Source: Paraburkholderia flagellata (GTDB lineage Bacteria > Pseudomonadota > Gammaproteobacteria > Burkholderiales > Burkholderiaceae). From it: a stretch of DNA of 64,000 bases. Position 1 is the first letter of the stretch, and each line of letters begins with the position of its first letter. The notes under the pieces were generated by a model. That model was given only the letters and a program-made list of their open reading frames with translations. It had not been told where the DNA came from and ran no database searches. A program made the translations under genes and the position numbers. The stretch lies in assembly GCF_021390645.1 (NCBI RefSeq), contig NZ_JAJEJT010000006.1, positions 124,001 through 188,000 of the forward strand, in the 5' to 3' direction. Below, piece by piece: positions 27,776 to 36,923 of this stretch.

Positions 27776-29373
27776 AGCTCTCCCTGTACAAAAATCTCAG
27801 CATTCGTCTGCGTCTTGCGCTGGTAATGGGTTTTCTTGGAGTCCTGCTGGTCATCGGAGGCGCCATGGGTATCGTTGGCGTGTCAATGAGCAACCACGAT
27901 CTGCGGGAGTTGTATTCCAGCCGGCTGGCATCTTCCGAAGCTCTCGGGCAGACGAACGTGGCGCTAGCCAAGAGCCGCCTCTGGCTGTATCGCATCGCGC
28001 TTGATCCCGCCAGTCCAGATGTGCCTCACGAAACGCAGACCGCCCGCGATCTGCTCACGGCGTCAAGGAAGGCGTGGGACGCCTATCGCGCGCTGCCATT
28101 CTCCGGAACGGACGAAGCCACCGCCGCGGCCGACGTCAATACGAAGCTCGACGCTCTCGTGGCAAACGGCCTTGAGCCGATGTTCAGCGCCATTGCCACT
28201 CATGATGCGGCGCAGATCCGCGAGGTTTGGCTTCACATACCGCCGGATCTGTTCAACGATGTGTCCGTGGGCATGAATTCACTTGGCCTGATCCAGGTCA
28301 CCGCTGCGCGGGAAACGTTTGATGCCGCACAGGTCCGGTTCCACTGGTTCGTGGGCGTAGCGATCGCTGGTGTGCTATTTGCGCTCAGCGCGGCCACGCT
28401 CGCATGGTGGTTGCTACAACGGGCCATCGGCGCGCCGCTCGCCCAGGCGCTGCACCATTTCAGGTCGATTGCCGACGGCGACTTGACCACCAGCATCGAG
28501 GTTCGCTCGAACGACGAGATGGGGCAGTTGATGGCTGGCCTGCAGGCCATGCAAAGCAAGCTGAGTCTGGCCATCAATGTGGTGAGAGAGGGTTCGCGGT
28601 CAATTGACACCGCTGCCCACGAAATTTCGGCGGGCAACCTCGACTTGTCGCAACGGACCGAAGAACAGGCCGCATCGCTGGAAGAAACGGCCTCGTCCAT
28701 GGAGGAACTGACTTCGGCGGTGCGTCAGAACGCCGACAACGCGAAGCAGGCCAACCAGGTGGTGACCAGTACAGCGCTGCTGACTGAGCGGGGCAATCAG
28801 GCGACACAGGAAGTCGTGCAGACAATGCGCGGCCTGTCCGACTCATCGGGGAAAATTGCGGAAATCATCAGCGTGATCGAAGGCGTCGCATTCCAGACCA
28901 ATATCCTGTCACTGAATGCGGCTGTAGAAGCAGCACGGGCTGGCGAGCAGGGTCGCGGGTTTGCCGTGGTGGCTGGCGAAGTCCGCACGCTCGCGCAACG
29001 GAGCGCAACTGCGTCCAGAGAGATCAAGGAACTGATTACGGATTCGCTGAGCCGCGTCGAAACCGGCGTACGGCAGGTCGATCGGGCCACACAGTCGATG
29101 ACGGAGATTCTGTCTTCGGTACGCAAAGTCAGCGCCCTGATGGGCGAGATCTCCGCGGCGTCCGAAGAACAGTCGAAGGGTATCGAACAGGTCAATGTCG
29201 CGGTCGCACAAATGGACCAGGTGACGCAGCAGAATGCTGCGTTGGTCGAGCAGGCGTCCGCAGCCGCGCTGTCGCTCACGGAGCAGGCGAGCCAGCTCGA
29301 GAGCGCTGTTTCAGCCTTTCGCGTCCGCGCATGGATGAATCGCGAACTGGCCAACTCATCGTCAGGAAGCTGA
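27772..29373 (+). CDS. Methyl-accepting chemotaxis protein
   Basis: Transmembrane chemoreceptor of 533 residues. The first membrane helix is about residues 11-33 (LRLALVMGFLGVLLVIGGAM). A periplasmic helical ligand domain of about 155 residues follows (starting SNHDLRELYSSRLASSEALGQ), then a second helix (FVGVAIAGVLFALSAATLAWW). HAMP comes next, and a cytoplasmic domain with the tip [37 protein letters not shown]. The methylation helices contain LDLSQRTEEQAASLEETASSMEEL. No C-terminal NWETF-type pentapeptide is seen. The periplasmic domain is of the four-helix-bundle type; its ligand is unknown. Confidence 0.93.
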   Translation: MKLSLYKNLSIRLRLALVMGFLGVLLVIGGAMGIVGVSMSNHDLRELYSSRLASSEALGQTNVALAKSRLWLYRIALDPASPDVPHETQTARDLLTASRKAWDAYRALPFSGTDEATAAADVNTKLDALVANGLEPMFSAIATHDAAQIREVWLHIPPDLFNDVSVGMNSLGLIQVTAARETFDAAQVRFHWFVGVAIAGVLFALSAATLAWWLLQRAIGAPLAQALHHFRSIADGDLTTSIEVRSNDEMGQLMAGLQAMQSKLSLAINVVREGSRSIDTAAHEISAGNLDLSQRTEEQAASLEETASSMEELTSAVRQNADNAKQANQVVTSTALLTERGNQATQEVVQTMRGLSDSSGKIAEIISVIEGVAFQTNILSLNAAVEAARAGEQGRGFAVVAGEVRTLAQRSATASREIKELITDSLSRVETGVRQVDRATQSMTEILSSVRKVSALMGEISAASEEQSKGIEQVNVAVAQMDQVTQQNAALVEQASAAALSLTEQASQLESAVSAFRVRAWMNRELANSSSGS

Positions 29374-30036
29374 CGGCAAGGATACTCGCGTCCAGCGCGC
29401 GAAGTCGCGAGGCGCGAGCGGACGCGAGATCAGAAACCCTTGATAGAGATGGCAGCCGTGCGTGGCCAGAAAGTCGCGCTGCGCATGCGTTTCAACCCCT
29501 TCCGCAGTCACGGTCAGCTTCAGGATCTTGCCGATGTGGATGAGCGTTTGTGCCAGCGATTCTGCCATTGCGTTCCTGCCGATGCCTTGCACGCTCTTGT
29601 CGATTTTTAGTTCCTTGACGGGGAACCGGTGGAGGTAGCTCAGGGATGAGTAGCCGGTGCCGAAATCGTCGATCGACAGTGCGATGCCCATGGCATGGAT
29701 GGCATCGAGCGACTTGCGGATGTCGGCGACCGATTCATCGAACAGGACGCGCTCAGTCATTTCGAGCGTCAGGTCCGCAGCGACCAGGCCATAAGACTGC
29801 AGCATATCGTTGACGAAGCCCGGGTAGTCCGGATGCTTGAAGTCGGCGGCGCAAACGTTCACCGACATCTTGGGTACGTCAAGGCCCTCGGCTCGCCACT
29901 GCGCAAATTGCCTGCATGCCTCACGCATCACCCAGGCATCCATCTCCGCGATCAGGCCGCTTTCCTCCGATCGCGATGAAGCGATCCGGCGCAATGACGC
30001 CGTGCCCGCCGTTGTCCCAGCGCACGAGCGCCTCGA
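29362..30036 (-). pseudogene. Truncated, frameshifted EAL-domain phosphodiesterase
   Basis: On the minus strand the catalytic EAL motif is present as VEALVRW (Glu-Ala-Leu codons at 30034-30026), followed by HGVIAPDRFIAI. An apparent two-base loss near 29970 then shifts the frame. The other frame continues as EESGLIAEMDAWVMREAC…, with MSVNVCAADF, DDFGTGYSSLSYLHRFPV and TAEGVETHAQ to the normal end at 29362. A stop codon lies just upstream of the EAL motif, so the N-terminal part is gone. About 220 residues of the domain remain. The 3' end overlaps the convergent chemoreceptor gene by 12 bases. Confidence 0.8.
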
Positions 30037-30117
30037 CTCAACCTAGCGCAGTTGATATACGATTCCCGCGGACTCGACGGACAATGCGGTGTCATTCGTG
30101 GTCGAGCGGCGGGGAAC

Positions 30118-31017
30118 TTACATGGCCCGTTCAAAGAACTCTGCGGTATGGTCGATAAATGCCCTGACCTTTGCGGGCAAAAGCGCGCGCCCCATATAGG
30201 CCAGTCGGACTTCAGCCGCCGTGTCTACGATCTCGAACTCCTCCAGCAGACGTACGAGTCGACCCGCCTTGATGTCCTGCTCCACAAGCGCGAAAGGAAG
30301 CAAACCCACACCGAATCCTTCGAGAATGATGTCGCGATTGAATATCGGGTTATTCGAGGCAATTTCGTATTTGATGGGAACCGCGACGTTTTCCTGGTCG
30401 ATCTGAAACGTAAGCGTTGGCTTGTGCATCGACGGCGGCACCGTGACGAACACATGATCTGCCAGCTCTGCAGGATCCCGCGGCGGCGGACGCCTGCCCA
30501 GGTACGCCTGCGTTGTGACGATGACCAGGGGCAGCCGCTGAAGAAGGCGCGTGACAGCCAGATCGGTCGCCAGCATGAACGGTAGCACGATGCCCAGGTC
30601 GTACCCGTCGGCCGTCAGGTCGACAGATCGCTCGGTCAATGTGATATCGAGACTGATATTCGGATGTTTGCGCTTGAACGACGCCATCAACGGCGCAAGC
30701 CACGTCAACGCAGCCGTAGTGTGCGCGACCACGCGTAATACGCCTGCCGGCAATCTTCCATGACCTGCGGCGCTCGCTTCCAGGGAGTCCAGATCGTCGA
30801 GAACGCGACAGCATCCCTCGTAAAAGCGCTCCGCGGCTTCCGTGAGAGAAAACTGCCGTGTCGAACGGTGAAACAGTCGTGTTCCAAGACGCTCTTCCAG
30901 CGAGGCTATCGAGCGTGAAACGACCGATGGTGAGAGGTCCTTCATTTCGCCCGCGCGCCGGAAGTTTTTTACTTCGACGATCGTGCGGAAGAGACGCAAG
31001 CTTTCTATGTATTCCAT
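30118..31017 (-). CDS. LysR-family transcriptional regulator
   Basis: Regulator of 299 residues with an N-terminal winged helix (LFRTIVEVKNFRRAGEMKDLSPSVVSRSIASLEERLGTRLFHRSTRQFSLTEAAERFY) and a periplasmic-binding-protein-like effector domain (GVLRVVAHTTAALTWLAPLM…). It resembles the CrgA/DsdC-like LysR subgroup common in Burkholderia. It lies downstream of a TetR gene on the same strand and is not divergent to an obvious target. Confidence 0.92.
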   Translation of the reverse strand: MEYIESLRLFRTIVEVKNFRRAGEMKDLSPSVVSRSIASLEERLGTRLFHRSTRQFSLTEAAERFYEGCCRVLDDLDSLEASAAGHGRLPAGVLRVVAHTTAALTWLAPLMASFKRKHPNISLDITLTERSVDLTADGYDLGIVLPFMLATDLAVTRLLQRLPLVIVTTQAYLGRRPPPRDPAELADHVFVTVPPSMHKPTLTFQIDQENVAVPIKYEIASNNPIFNRDIILEGFGVGLLPFALVEQDIKAGRLVRLLEEFEIVDTAAEVRLAYMGRALLPAKVRAFIDHTAEFFERAM

Positions 31018-31072
31018 GGTCTAGTTTTCGAGCATCTGGACGCACTGCTATCGCGACACATCGCGATCTCGT

Positions 31073-31741
31073 TCAACGATTCTCGACGGTGCGGCACTCG
31101 TGCGATCGTATCGGTGGCGTTTTTTCCGTTGACTGCCGATACAGTACGGACGAAGCAAATTCCGCGAGCACTGCCTGATTCAACGGCTCGGTCGCACTCT
31201 GCGGATAGCACAGACTAACGAGCTGCATGCCTTCGAAAAGGCTCACGAAGCCGAGTGCGAGCGCGTCCGCCCGCAGCGGCAATGCGTTGTCGCTTTCCGT
31301 CAAGAGCGTTTGAATATGGGCGCTGACCTGCAAAAGCGTCTCGTGCCGCAACGCGTGAACGTGCTCCTGAAAAGCGCTGTCGCGGCGTGCGAGGAGGTAC
31401 GCCTCCACCCAAAGCGGAAAGCATTCATGTTCACTGCAGGAGCGGACGAAATGAGCAATCATGCGCGCCCTCGCTAGCTCAGTCGTGCCCTTCTCTTGAA
31501 AGATCGCCCGCAGACCCGCCTGCGCCTCTTCGGCATCGCGCCGTAACAGTTCCACCAGCAGGTCCTGTTTGCTCCTGAAATTGGAGTAGAACGCGCCCCT
31601 CGTGTACCCAGCGGCCTCGACGATGTCCTCCACGCTCGTGGCAGCGAAGCCCTTCTCGAGGAACATGGTCCTTGCGGCGCCGTACAGGCGCTCACGGGTC
31701 TGCTCTTTTCTGCGCGCGTGGCTCAGGCGTTCGGGCTTCAT
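31073..31741 (-). CDS. TetR-family regulator next to the molybdoenzyme operon
   Basis: Regulator of about 222 residues. Helix-turn-helix residues are FAATSVEDIVEAAGYTRGAFYSNFRSKQDLL (about residues 30-60). The ATG at 31741 (KPERLSHARRKEQTRERL) is preferred over an in-frame TTG four codons earlier. Upstream lies a minus-strand promoter (TTGACA-N17-TGTAAT) embedded in a 33-bp element shared with two other TetR loci in this window. The gene follows the Fe-S subunit gene on the same strand. It is likely the local regulator of the aromatic-degradation locus. Confidence 0.9.
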   Translation of the reverse strand: MKPERLSHARRKEQTRERLYGAARTMFLEKGFAATSVEDIVEAAGYTRGAFYSNFRSKQDLLVELLRRDAEEAQAGLRAIFQEKGTTELARARMIAHFVRSCSEHECFPLWVEAYLLARRDSAFQEHVHALRHETLLQVSAHIQTLLTESDNALPLRADALALGFVSLFEGMQLVSLCYPQSATEPLNQAVLAEFASSVLYRQSTEKTPPIRSHECRTVENR

Positions 31742-31857
31742 GGCGTGGCTCAAGGCGATCTCTCCGTCCGCGCTCGGCAGCGCAAAGACGAACCTGTGAA
31801 ATCGCCGTTTCTCGATGGTCCCGCTGAAGCCGGCTCTAGGCTCCTCAGCGGATACTC

Positions 31858-31890
31858 GACATTACACTCACAACTGATCGCATTGTCAAT
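31858..31890. promoter_or_regulatory. Shared 33-bp promoter/operator element, copy C
   Basis: Read on the plus strand: GACATTACACTCA, 3 bases, CTGAT, 4 bases, TTGTCAAT. On the minus strand it contains a good sigma-70 promoter: TTGACA at 31889-31884, a 17-base spacer and TGTAAT at 31866-31861, directed at the TetR gene that starts at 31741. It matches two other copies at 42607 and 53580 at nearly every position outside the two short variable gaps. Confidence 0.78.
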
Positions 31891-31970
31891 ATCTAAAATT
31901 GAGGGCGCGGGCGAGGCCTAAAGCGGTTGCACCACTCCGCCGGCTCAGGCACCGGTGTGAGATTGGCGCA

Positions 31971-32834
31971 TCAGTTGACCTCAACCTTGCTTGGCGCCAG
32001 CGCGAGGCTGATTTCGCCCAGGTACACACTTTCGCCGACCACACACTCGCGCGACGCATTGCCAAGAGCGTGACGAATCTCGATCCGGTACATGCCACTA
32101 TTTTTCTCGAGACCACCGAACCGAAAATCGCCGAACGCGTCCGAGACAGTTTCTGCGACCCGCCGCTCGCCCGAGTACAGAACAATCGCTGCATCAACGA
32201 CGCATTCAACTACGCCCCCGACCGCAGCACTGACGCTCCCGCCTATGAAGCAGCTTTTCCAGCGTTTCAAGCCGCGGTACCACACGCGAGGTCTTGTTTC
32301 CAGATTGGGCAGCAAAACCTCGAGCCCTTCACGTCGGGCTTTCTCCGCCATCGCGGCGTCATCGAGCTTGACGGCCTCGAAAACGCCAGTGGGACAAGCC
32401 TGCTCGCAACGCGGATGCTGCCACCCCTGGTCGAGCAGTTGCGCGTCGAAGATCCAGGTCTGCGGCAGTTGCAGTTCCTCGTTCCAGACGATCGCCTTGT
32501 ACGGACAGGACTTGACGATGTCTTTGCGCCCTCGCGCCTTTTCCGGATCGATGATGACGATGCCGTCGGATCGTTTGCGGATTGCATCGCCACCGACGCG
32601 CATGCACGGCGCGTCGTCGCAGTGATTGCACATCACCGGCAAGTACGTCGTTTCGACCATGTGGGCGTCGCCCTGCACACGGCGCAGGATGCGAATTGGG
32701 CTTTCGGCACTGACCGCTGCAGGCGCGGCGTACCCAGGAAAGTCATTGCCGACGTGTTCATCGCGTGCAGCGATGACGCAGTTCTGGCAGTTCTCACACT
32801 GCCCGACCTTGATAACCAGATTCCACTTGCTCAT
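31971..32834 (-). CDS. Fe-S subunit of a transhydroxylase/resorcinol-hydroxylase-like molybdoenzyme
   Basis: Electron-transfer subunit of 287 residues, close to the roughly 275 of the pyrogallol transhydroxylase small subunit. Cysteine motifs are QCENCQNC (Cys13, 16, 19), MCNHCDDAPC, SCPYKAI and RCEQACP. A C-terminal transthyretin/Cna-like beta domain (AAIVLYSGERRVAETVSDAFGDFRFGGL) is typical of this subunit family. Compared with the family pattern, the fourth Cys of motif I is Ala, and the Cys-x-x-Cys of the last motif reads Trp-Ile-Phe-Asp. This leaves ligands for two [4Fe-4S] clusters instead of three. The gene starts 10 bases after the large-subunit gene, with a GAGGAG site. Confidence 0.88.
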   Translation of the reverse strand: MSKWNLVIKVGQCENCQNCVIAARDEHVGNDFPGYAAPAAVSAESPIRILRRVQGDAHMVETTYLPVMCNHCDDAPCMRVGGDAIRKRSDGIVIIDPEKARGRKDIVKSCPYKAIVWNEELQLPQTWIFDAQLLDQGWQHPRCEQACPTGVFEAVKLDDAAMAEKARREGLEVLLPNLETRPRVWYRGLKRWKSCFIGGSVSAAVGGVVECVVDAAIVLYSGERRVAETVSDAFGDFRFGGLEKNSGMYRIEIRHALGNASRECVVGESVYLGEISLALAPSKVEVN

Positions 32835-32844
32835 CGTGTGCTCC

Positions 32845-35835
32845 TCACGCCGCGCGACGGATCATGAAAGCGTCCGCGCCTTTCCACTTTTCAATCTGCA
32901 CAAGACATGAATTCGGACTCATGCTGCTTGTACCCGCCGTCTGGGGCCGATCGGGGGTCAGCAGGTTCATGCAACCGCCAATTTCCACGCACTCACCGTC
33001 TATTTCGATCATCTGGAATTCAGCACTCGCCTCATAAGACTTGACTACACCGGTGGTGACCAGAGGCGATACATCCGCCGCACAGATAACCGCAGCCCGG
33101 TCGTTGTACACCTTGACGAGATCTCGATGGGCAATGCCACGGGCCGCCGCGTCGACGGGACCGAGTCGCAACAGCCAGAAACGATGTCCGCCAATCAATG
33201 CACGATGATCTTCGATGCTGTTGACCGACGAGTTCTTGCCGTCGCAATGGGTATGGAAACTGTAACGGCTATGCGTGGCGATCAGTTGCAGTGGATACCG
33301 CTGGGCCAGTGGGGAGCGCAAGCCCTCCCACGACGGGATGTACCGGTTCACTGGCGGCCGCTCGGGGTTATCGGCCGTGTGCCGCTTCAGCAGCTCGGGT
33401 ACGAACTCGATCTTGCCGCTAGGCGTCTGCAGGCCCATGCCGAATTTTTCGGCATATTGCGACGGCATCGGATGCGGTTCCTGCAGATCCTTGCGCCGGC
33501 CTTCCGCGAACCAGCGCATATCCACCGGATGCCGCAATTCCGGCTTTTCGGTCGGCACAACGAAATAGCCCTTGCGGCAGAACTCGCGCCACGAAATGTG
33601 ATCCGGCAAATCCGACGAGTTGAATGCGCGCTTGACCCAGTCGAGTTCACTGCAGCCCTCGGTGAACACGCTGCCGAGTCCCAGACGGGTCAGAATGGCG
33701 GTGAAGATGTCGTAGTCGGAGCGAGATTCGCCCAAAGGTTCGATGCATTTATGTTGCAGCGTAATCATACGGTGGTTGACCGTGTTGAAGCCGTGATGCG
33801 CGTAGCCGCCGGAATTCGACCATTCGCCGATGTCCCACCGCTCCAGCGATGTGCATGCAGGCAGAATGATGTCGGCGAACTGCGCTTCGCCTTCCATCCA
33901 GATCGACTGATTGACCACGAACTCGATGCTCGGGTGACGGTAAGCGTCGGCCCAGCGCCCCGATTTCGTGACCGTGCTGAAGGCAGAACCGCCATAGCGA
34001 TAGATCATGTGGATCGGCGAATAACCGGGCATCGGGTAACTGAACGGTGCGAACTGCGCTTCCTGGGACAGGCCGTCCCACAGGTAGCCTGTCGCATGCC
34101 CGTTGATGATGGCATCGGGCAACTGCTGCCGCGGCACCATCTGCTTGACCGGATTCATGGTCAGGATGTGCGGCATGCGTTGATAGTTGTTCACGGCATT
34201 CGCGGTCCACGCGAGCTCGCCCGACATCCCACCGTCCGCGTAGCCCGGGAAGTAGAAGTTGAGGTCGTGCGGAACGCCGATTTCGAGGCAGCCGAAATTC
34301 ACGCCCGGCTTGCCCCATCCCTGCATCGCCATCATCATGATCATGCAACGCGCCCATTGGGCCCCCGTCGCACCGCGTCCAGCCCCGCCGAATCCTGCGC
34401 CCGTCATTCCGACGGCGAGATACACCTTCCTCGTCCCCCACCGCCGTGCGAGGGCTCGAACGTCCTTGGCGGGCACGCCGGTTTCCAGCTCCTGCCATTC
34501 GGGCGTTTTGGGCACGCCATCCGTCTCGCCCGTCAGGTAGGCCCGCCATTCGTCGAACCCGGTCGTCCGGTTGGCAACGTAATCCTTGTCATACAGCCCT
34601 TCCGTGAGCCACACATACATGATGGCGGTGGCGAGGGCCGCGTCCGTTTGCGGTCGGACCGGAATCCATCGGCCGCCCAGCAACTGGGCGGTCGGATTGC
34701 AATGCGGATCGATATGGACGAACTCGATTCCCAGTTCCTTGGCCCACAGACGCCGCGGCGTGCCTTCGAATCCGGCGTAGGCGCCATTCGTGCTTTCCGG
34801 GTCGCTGGACCAGAAGACGATCATTTCGGCTTCCTTAAGACAGTCCTCGATTCCGCCATAGCCGGAAGGCACGCCAACGCGCATCGAGTTGCCGAAGTGA
34901 TGCATGGCGCCCCAGTACCAACCCTCCCAGCTGTCCGGATTCGCGGCCACCCGTGTGAAGCCAATCAGGTTGGCAAAACGCGTGAGCGCGCTGAGGTAGT
35001 AGCCGATATTGCCCCACTGGTGGTGCGACGACATGGGAAACGTGATCGAGCCCGGACCGTGAACACGCTTTTGCCGGTTGATCTCTTTCGTGACAATGTC
35101 CAACGCCTCGTCCCAGCTGATCGGCACATAGCCGGACTTGCCACGGTTTTGCGGATTGCGTTCGCCGTCGGGGTCGAAATCGATCCGCTTCATCGGTTGA
35201 AGGATGCGCTTCTCAGAATAGACGAGCGATTTGATCGACAAGGCGTGCGGTGCGACCAGGCCGCGCCGTGGCGGGCTGAATCGGCGCCCGCGCGCTTCGA
35301 TCTCCCAGCTCGGCGCATCCTTGCTGTCGAGATCGACCGGCGTCACGCGAACGATGCGTCCATCTTTCACGTACACGAACAAAGGGCCGCCGTTGGTGCA
35401 CGTGGTGTAGCGCTGCGTGCCGTCGCGCATGCTCGTGCCCATCGGCAGGCTGATGGTTTGCATCATGCTCAGCGTTTGCATGAACCACACGAGCAGCTCA
35501 TCGTCGCCCTCAGTCACCACCTTGAAATTTTTCGCCGCGTGGATGATCTCCAGGTAGTCCGGAGTGGCGGAGAGAAATTTCAGGGCGGTGGGTACGTCCT
35601 TGAACAGCATGCGCACGTCCGGCTGCGGATGTCTGCCGGCACACGACCGGATGCGGCCATTCTTGAGCTTGATGACGCGACCGATGCTTTGATCCATGAG
35701 CCCGATCCACGCGACGAGATCGCGCTCCTTCAGCCGATCGCGATAGGCAGGGAAGCGGCGTGCCGTCAGGTCGAGGACCTTGGGCACGGCAAAGAGAATG
35801 GTCTTGAGGATCTGTCGTTTCACTTTTTGATCCAA
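32845..35835 (-). CDS. SCP2-fused molybdopterin oxidoreductase, transhydroxylase/resorcinol-hydroxylase-like large subunit
   Basis: DMSO-reductase-family protein of about 996 residues. Residues from about 135 onward follow the large subunit of pyrogallol-phloroglucinol transhydroxylase and resorcinol hydroxylase: GGPLFVYVKDGRIVRVTPVD, SSHHQWGNIGY (269-279), NPDSWEGW (299-306), MIVFWSSDPES, LPACTSLERWDIGEWSN, HKCIEPLGESRSDYDIF, LQTPSGKIEFV and MNLLTPDR. There is no N-terminal Fe-S motif, as in that family. The first 130 residues are an extra SCP2-like domain (IKLKNGRIRSC, HPQPDVRMLFKD, IHAAKNFKVVTEGDDELLVWF), so the protein is longer than the roughly 875-residue relative. Inferred role is water-derived hydroxylation of a phenolic ring. 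The start is non-ATG: TTG at 35835 or GTG at 35823. Confidence 0.9.
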   Translation of the reverse strand: MDQKVKRQILKTILFAVPKVLDLTARRFPAYRDRLKERDLVAWIGLMDQSIGRVIKLKNGRIRSCAGRHPQPDVRMLFKDVPTALKFLSATPDYLEIIHAAKNFKVVTEGDDELLVWFMQTLSMMQTISLPMGTSMRDGTQRYTTCTNGGPLFVYVKDGRIVRVTPVDLDSKDAPSWEIEARGRRFSPPRRGLVAPHALSIKSLVYSEKRILQPMKRIDFDPDGERNPQNRGKSGYVPISWDEALDIVTKEINRQKRVHGPGSITFPMSSHHQWGNIGYYLSALTRFANLIGFTRVAANPDSWEGWYWGAMHHFGNSMRVGVPSGYGGIEDCLKEAEMIVFWSSDPESTNGAYAGFEGTPRRLWAKELGIEFVHIDPHCNPTAQLLGGRWIPVRPQTDAALATAIMYVWLTEGLYDKDYVANRTTGFDEWRAYLTGETDGVPKTPEWQELETGVPAKDVRALARRWGTRKVYLAVGMTGAGFGGAGRGATGAQWARCMIMMMAMQGWGKPGVNFGCLEIGVPHDLNFYFPGYADGGMSGELAWTANAVNNYQRMPHILTMNPVKQMVPRQQLPDAIINGHATGYLWDGLSQEAQFAPFSYPMPGYSPIHMIYRYGGSAFSTVTKSGRWADAYRHPSIEFVVNQSIWMEGEAQFADIILPACTSLERWDIGEWSNSGGYAHHGFNTVNHRMITLQHKCIEPLGESRSDYDIFTAILTRLGLGSVFTEGCSELDWVKRAFNSSDLPDHISWREFCRKGYFVVPTEKPELRHPVDMRWFAEGRRKDLQEPHPMPSQYAEKFGMGLQTPSGKIEFVPELLKRHTADNPERPPVNRYIPSWEGLRSPLAQRYPLQLIATHSRYSFHTHCDGKNSSVNSIEDHRALIGGHRFWLLRLGPVDAAARGIAHRDLVKVYNDRAAVICAADVSPLVTTGVVKSYEASAEFQMIEIDGECVEIGGCMNLLTPDRPQTAGTSSMSPNSCLVQIEKWKGADAFMIRRAA

Positions 35836-35932
35836 TGGGAAGGCTGCGCAGGTGCAAACATCAGGGAATTACGGACCGGCTCCGCCGAGCGGGCATGCCG
35901 CTCAGGCGGGCACGATCATGTCTGGTGGTGGT

Positions 35933-36847
35933 TCAAAGACCCGGGAAAGCCGGGCCCCATTGCAACAATGTGTCTCGGCCGAACGGATAGCTCAAGGTAG
36001 GCGAGTCGCTGTTGACGAGGTCGCCGTCCACGTAGTGCTCCACATGGAAGCCGGCGGGATCGGTCCAGTAATCGAAAATCTGGCTGCCGTGGAAATGGCG
36101 GCCGATGCCCCAGCGGTGCTTGTAGCCCTTATCTGCCATGACCATGTGGCCAATGCCCACGTCATCGATATCGCGACATTCAAAGGAGGCGTGGTCCAGG
36201 CCTACCGCCTTGCCGCCGACGATGGCCAGTGTGTGGTGGTCGGTCCATGCCGCGCCTGTTTCCAGGTGCATGAAGGCGGCCACGACGTTTTTCTCGTCGC
36301 CCTGGTAGATCAGTTCCGACGTCTTCATGCCGAGCGTCTCGCGATACCACGAGATCAATCCCTGCGGGTCCGGCGAGAAGACGGCCGCATGGCCAAGCCG
36401 CTGAACGTGCGACGGGCCGAAGGCCGGGCGCTGGAAGTGGCCCAGCCGGTTTTTGGCATGGGAGTCATTCCATACAATCGGAGCGCCGCCCGACGGAATG
36501 ACTGGCAGACGTTCGGCGCCGAATACGAACTCCAGCCGACGGCCATCGGGATCGGCCCCCACCGTGTACAGGCCTCCGCCCGGATGCGGGCAATCGGTCA
36601 CAGGCGAATCAAAGCGGGCCGCCAATGTGTCGAGCGCCTCGCGAGAGCTCACGCGGAACCCGACACCGACAAATGCCGCCTCGCCTTGCGTCGAGACGTA
36701 GGAGAAAGGTGCGTCGCCGTAGCTGCGCAGATAAAGCGCGTCGCCGCCCTGTTGCCGATCCAGCAAACCGTAGTCGACCATGAAGTCGCGAACGGCAGCC
36801 AGGTCCGGGTGGCGAAAGATGACGTATTCGATGTCTTCGATGAGCAT
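35933..36847 (-). CDS. Type I extradiol ring-cleavage dioxygenase (VOC superfamily)
   Basis: Two-domain VOC protein of 304 residues. The C-terminal domain carries the Fe(II) triad: His153 in RLGHAAV, His219 in GLDHASF and Glu270 in GFHVEHYVDGD. The family motif RWGIGRHFHGSQIFDYWTDP precedes the Glu. Such enzymes cleave catechol-type rings next to the hydroxyls with O2. It lies between ompW and the molybdoenzyme large-subunit gene, 97 bases upstream of the latter. A hydroxylated product of that enzyme would be a fitting substrate. Confidence 0.9.
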   Translation of the reverse strand: MLIEDIEYVIFRHPDLAAVRDFMVDYGLLDRQQGGDALYLRSYGDAPFSYVSTQGEAAFVGVGFRVSSREALDTLAARFDSPVTDCPHPGGGLYTVGADPDGRRLEFVFGAERLPVIPSGGAPIVWNDSHAKNRLGHFQRPAFGPSHVQRLGHAAVFSPDPQGLISWYRETLGMKTSELIYQGDEKNVVAAFMHLETGAAWTDHHTLAIVGGKAVGLDHASFECRDIDDVGIGHMVMADKGYKHRWGIGRHFHGSQIFDYWTDPAGFHVEHYVDGDLVNSDSPTLSYPFGRDTLLQWGPAFPGL

Positions 36848-36923
36848 GGAAAATCTCGCGATTGATGCGTTGGCGGCACGACCCGCCGCCAGGATTGATG
36901 TCAGGAAATGGTGGTCGTCCCCG

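Noticed and set aside
33127..36000. 957-codon open frame on the plus strand
   Set aside because: It is antisense to the molybdoenzyme gene, Arg/His/Ala-rich, and shows no family motifs; it arises from the high-GC codon pattern.
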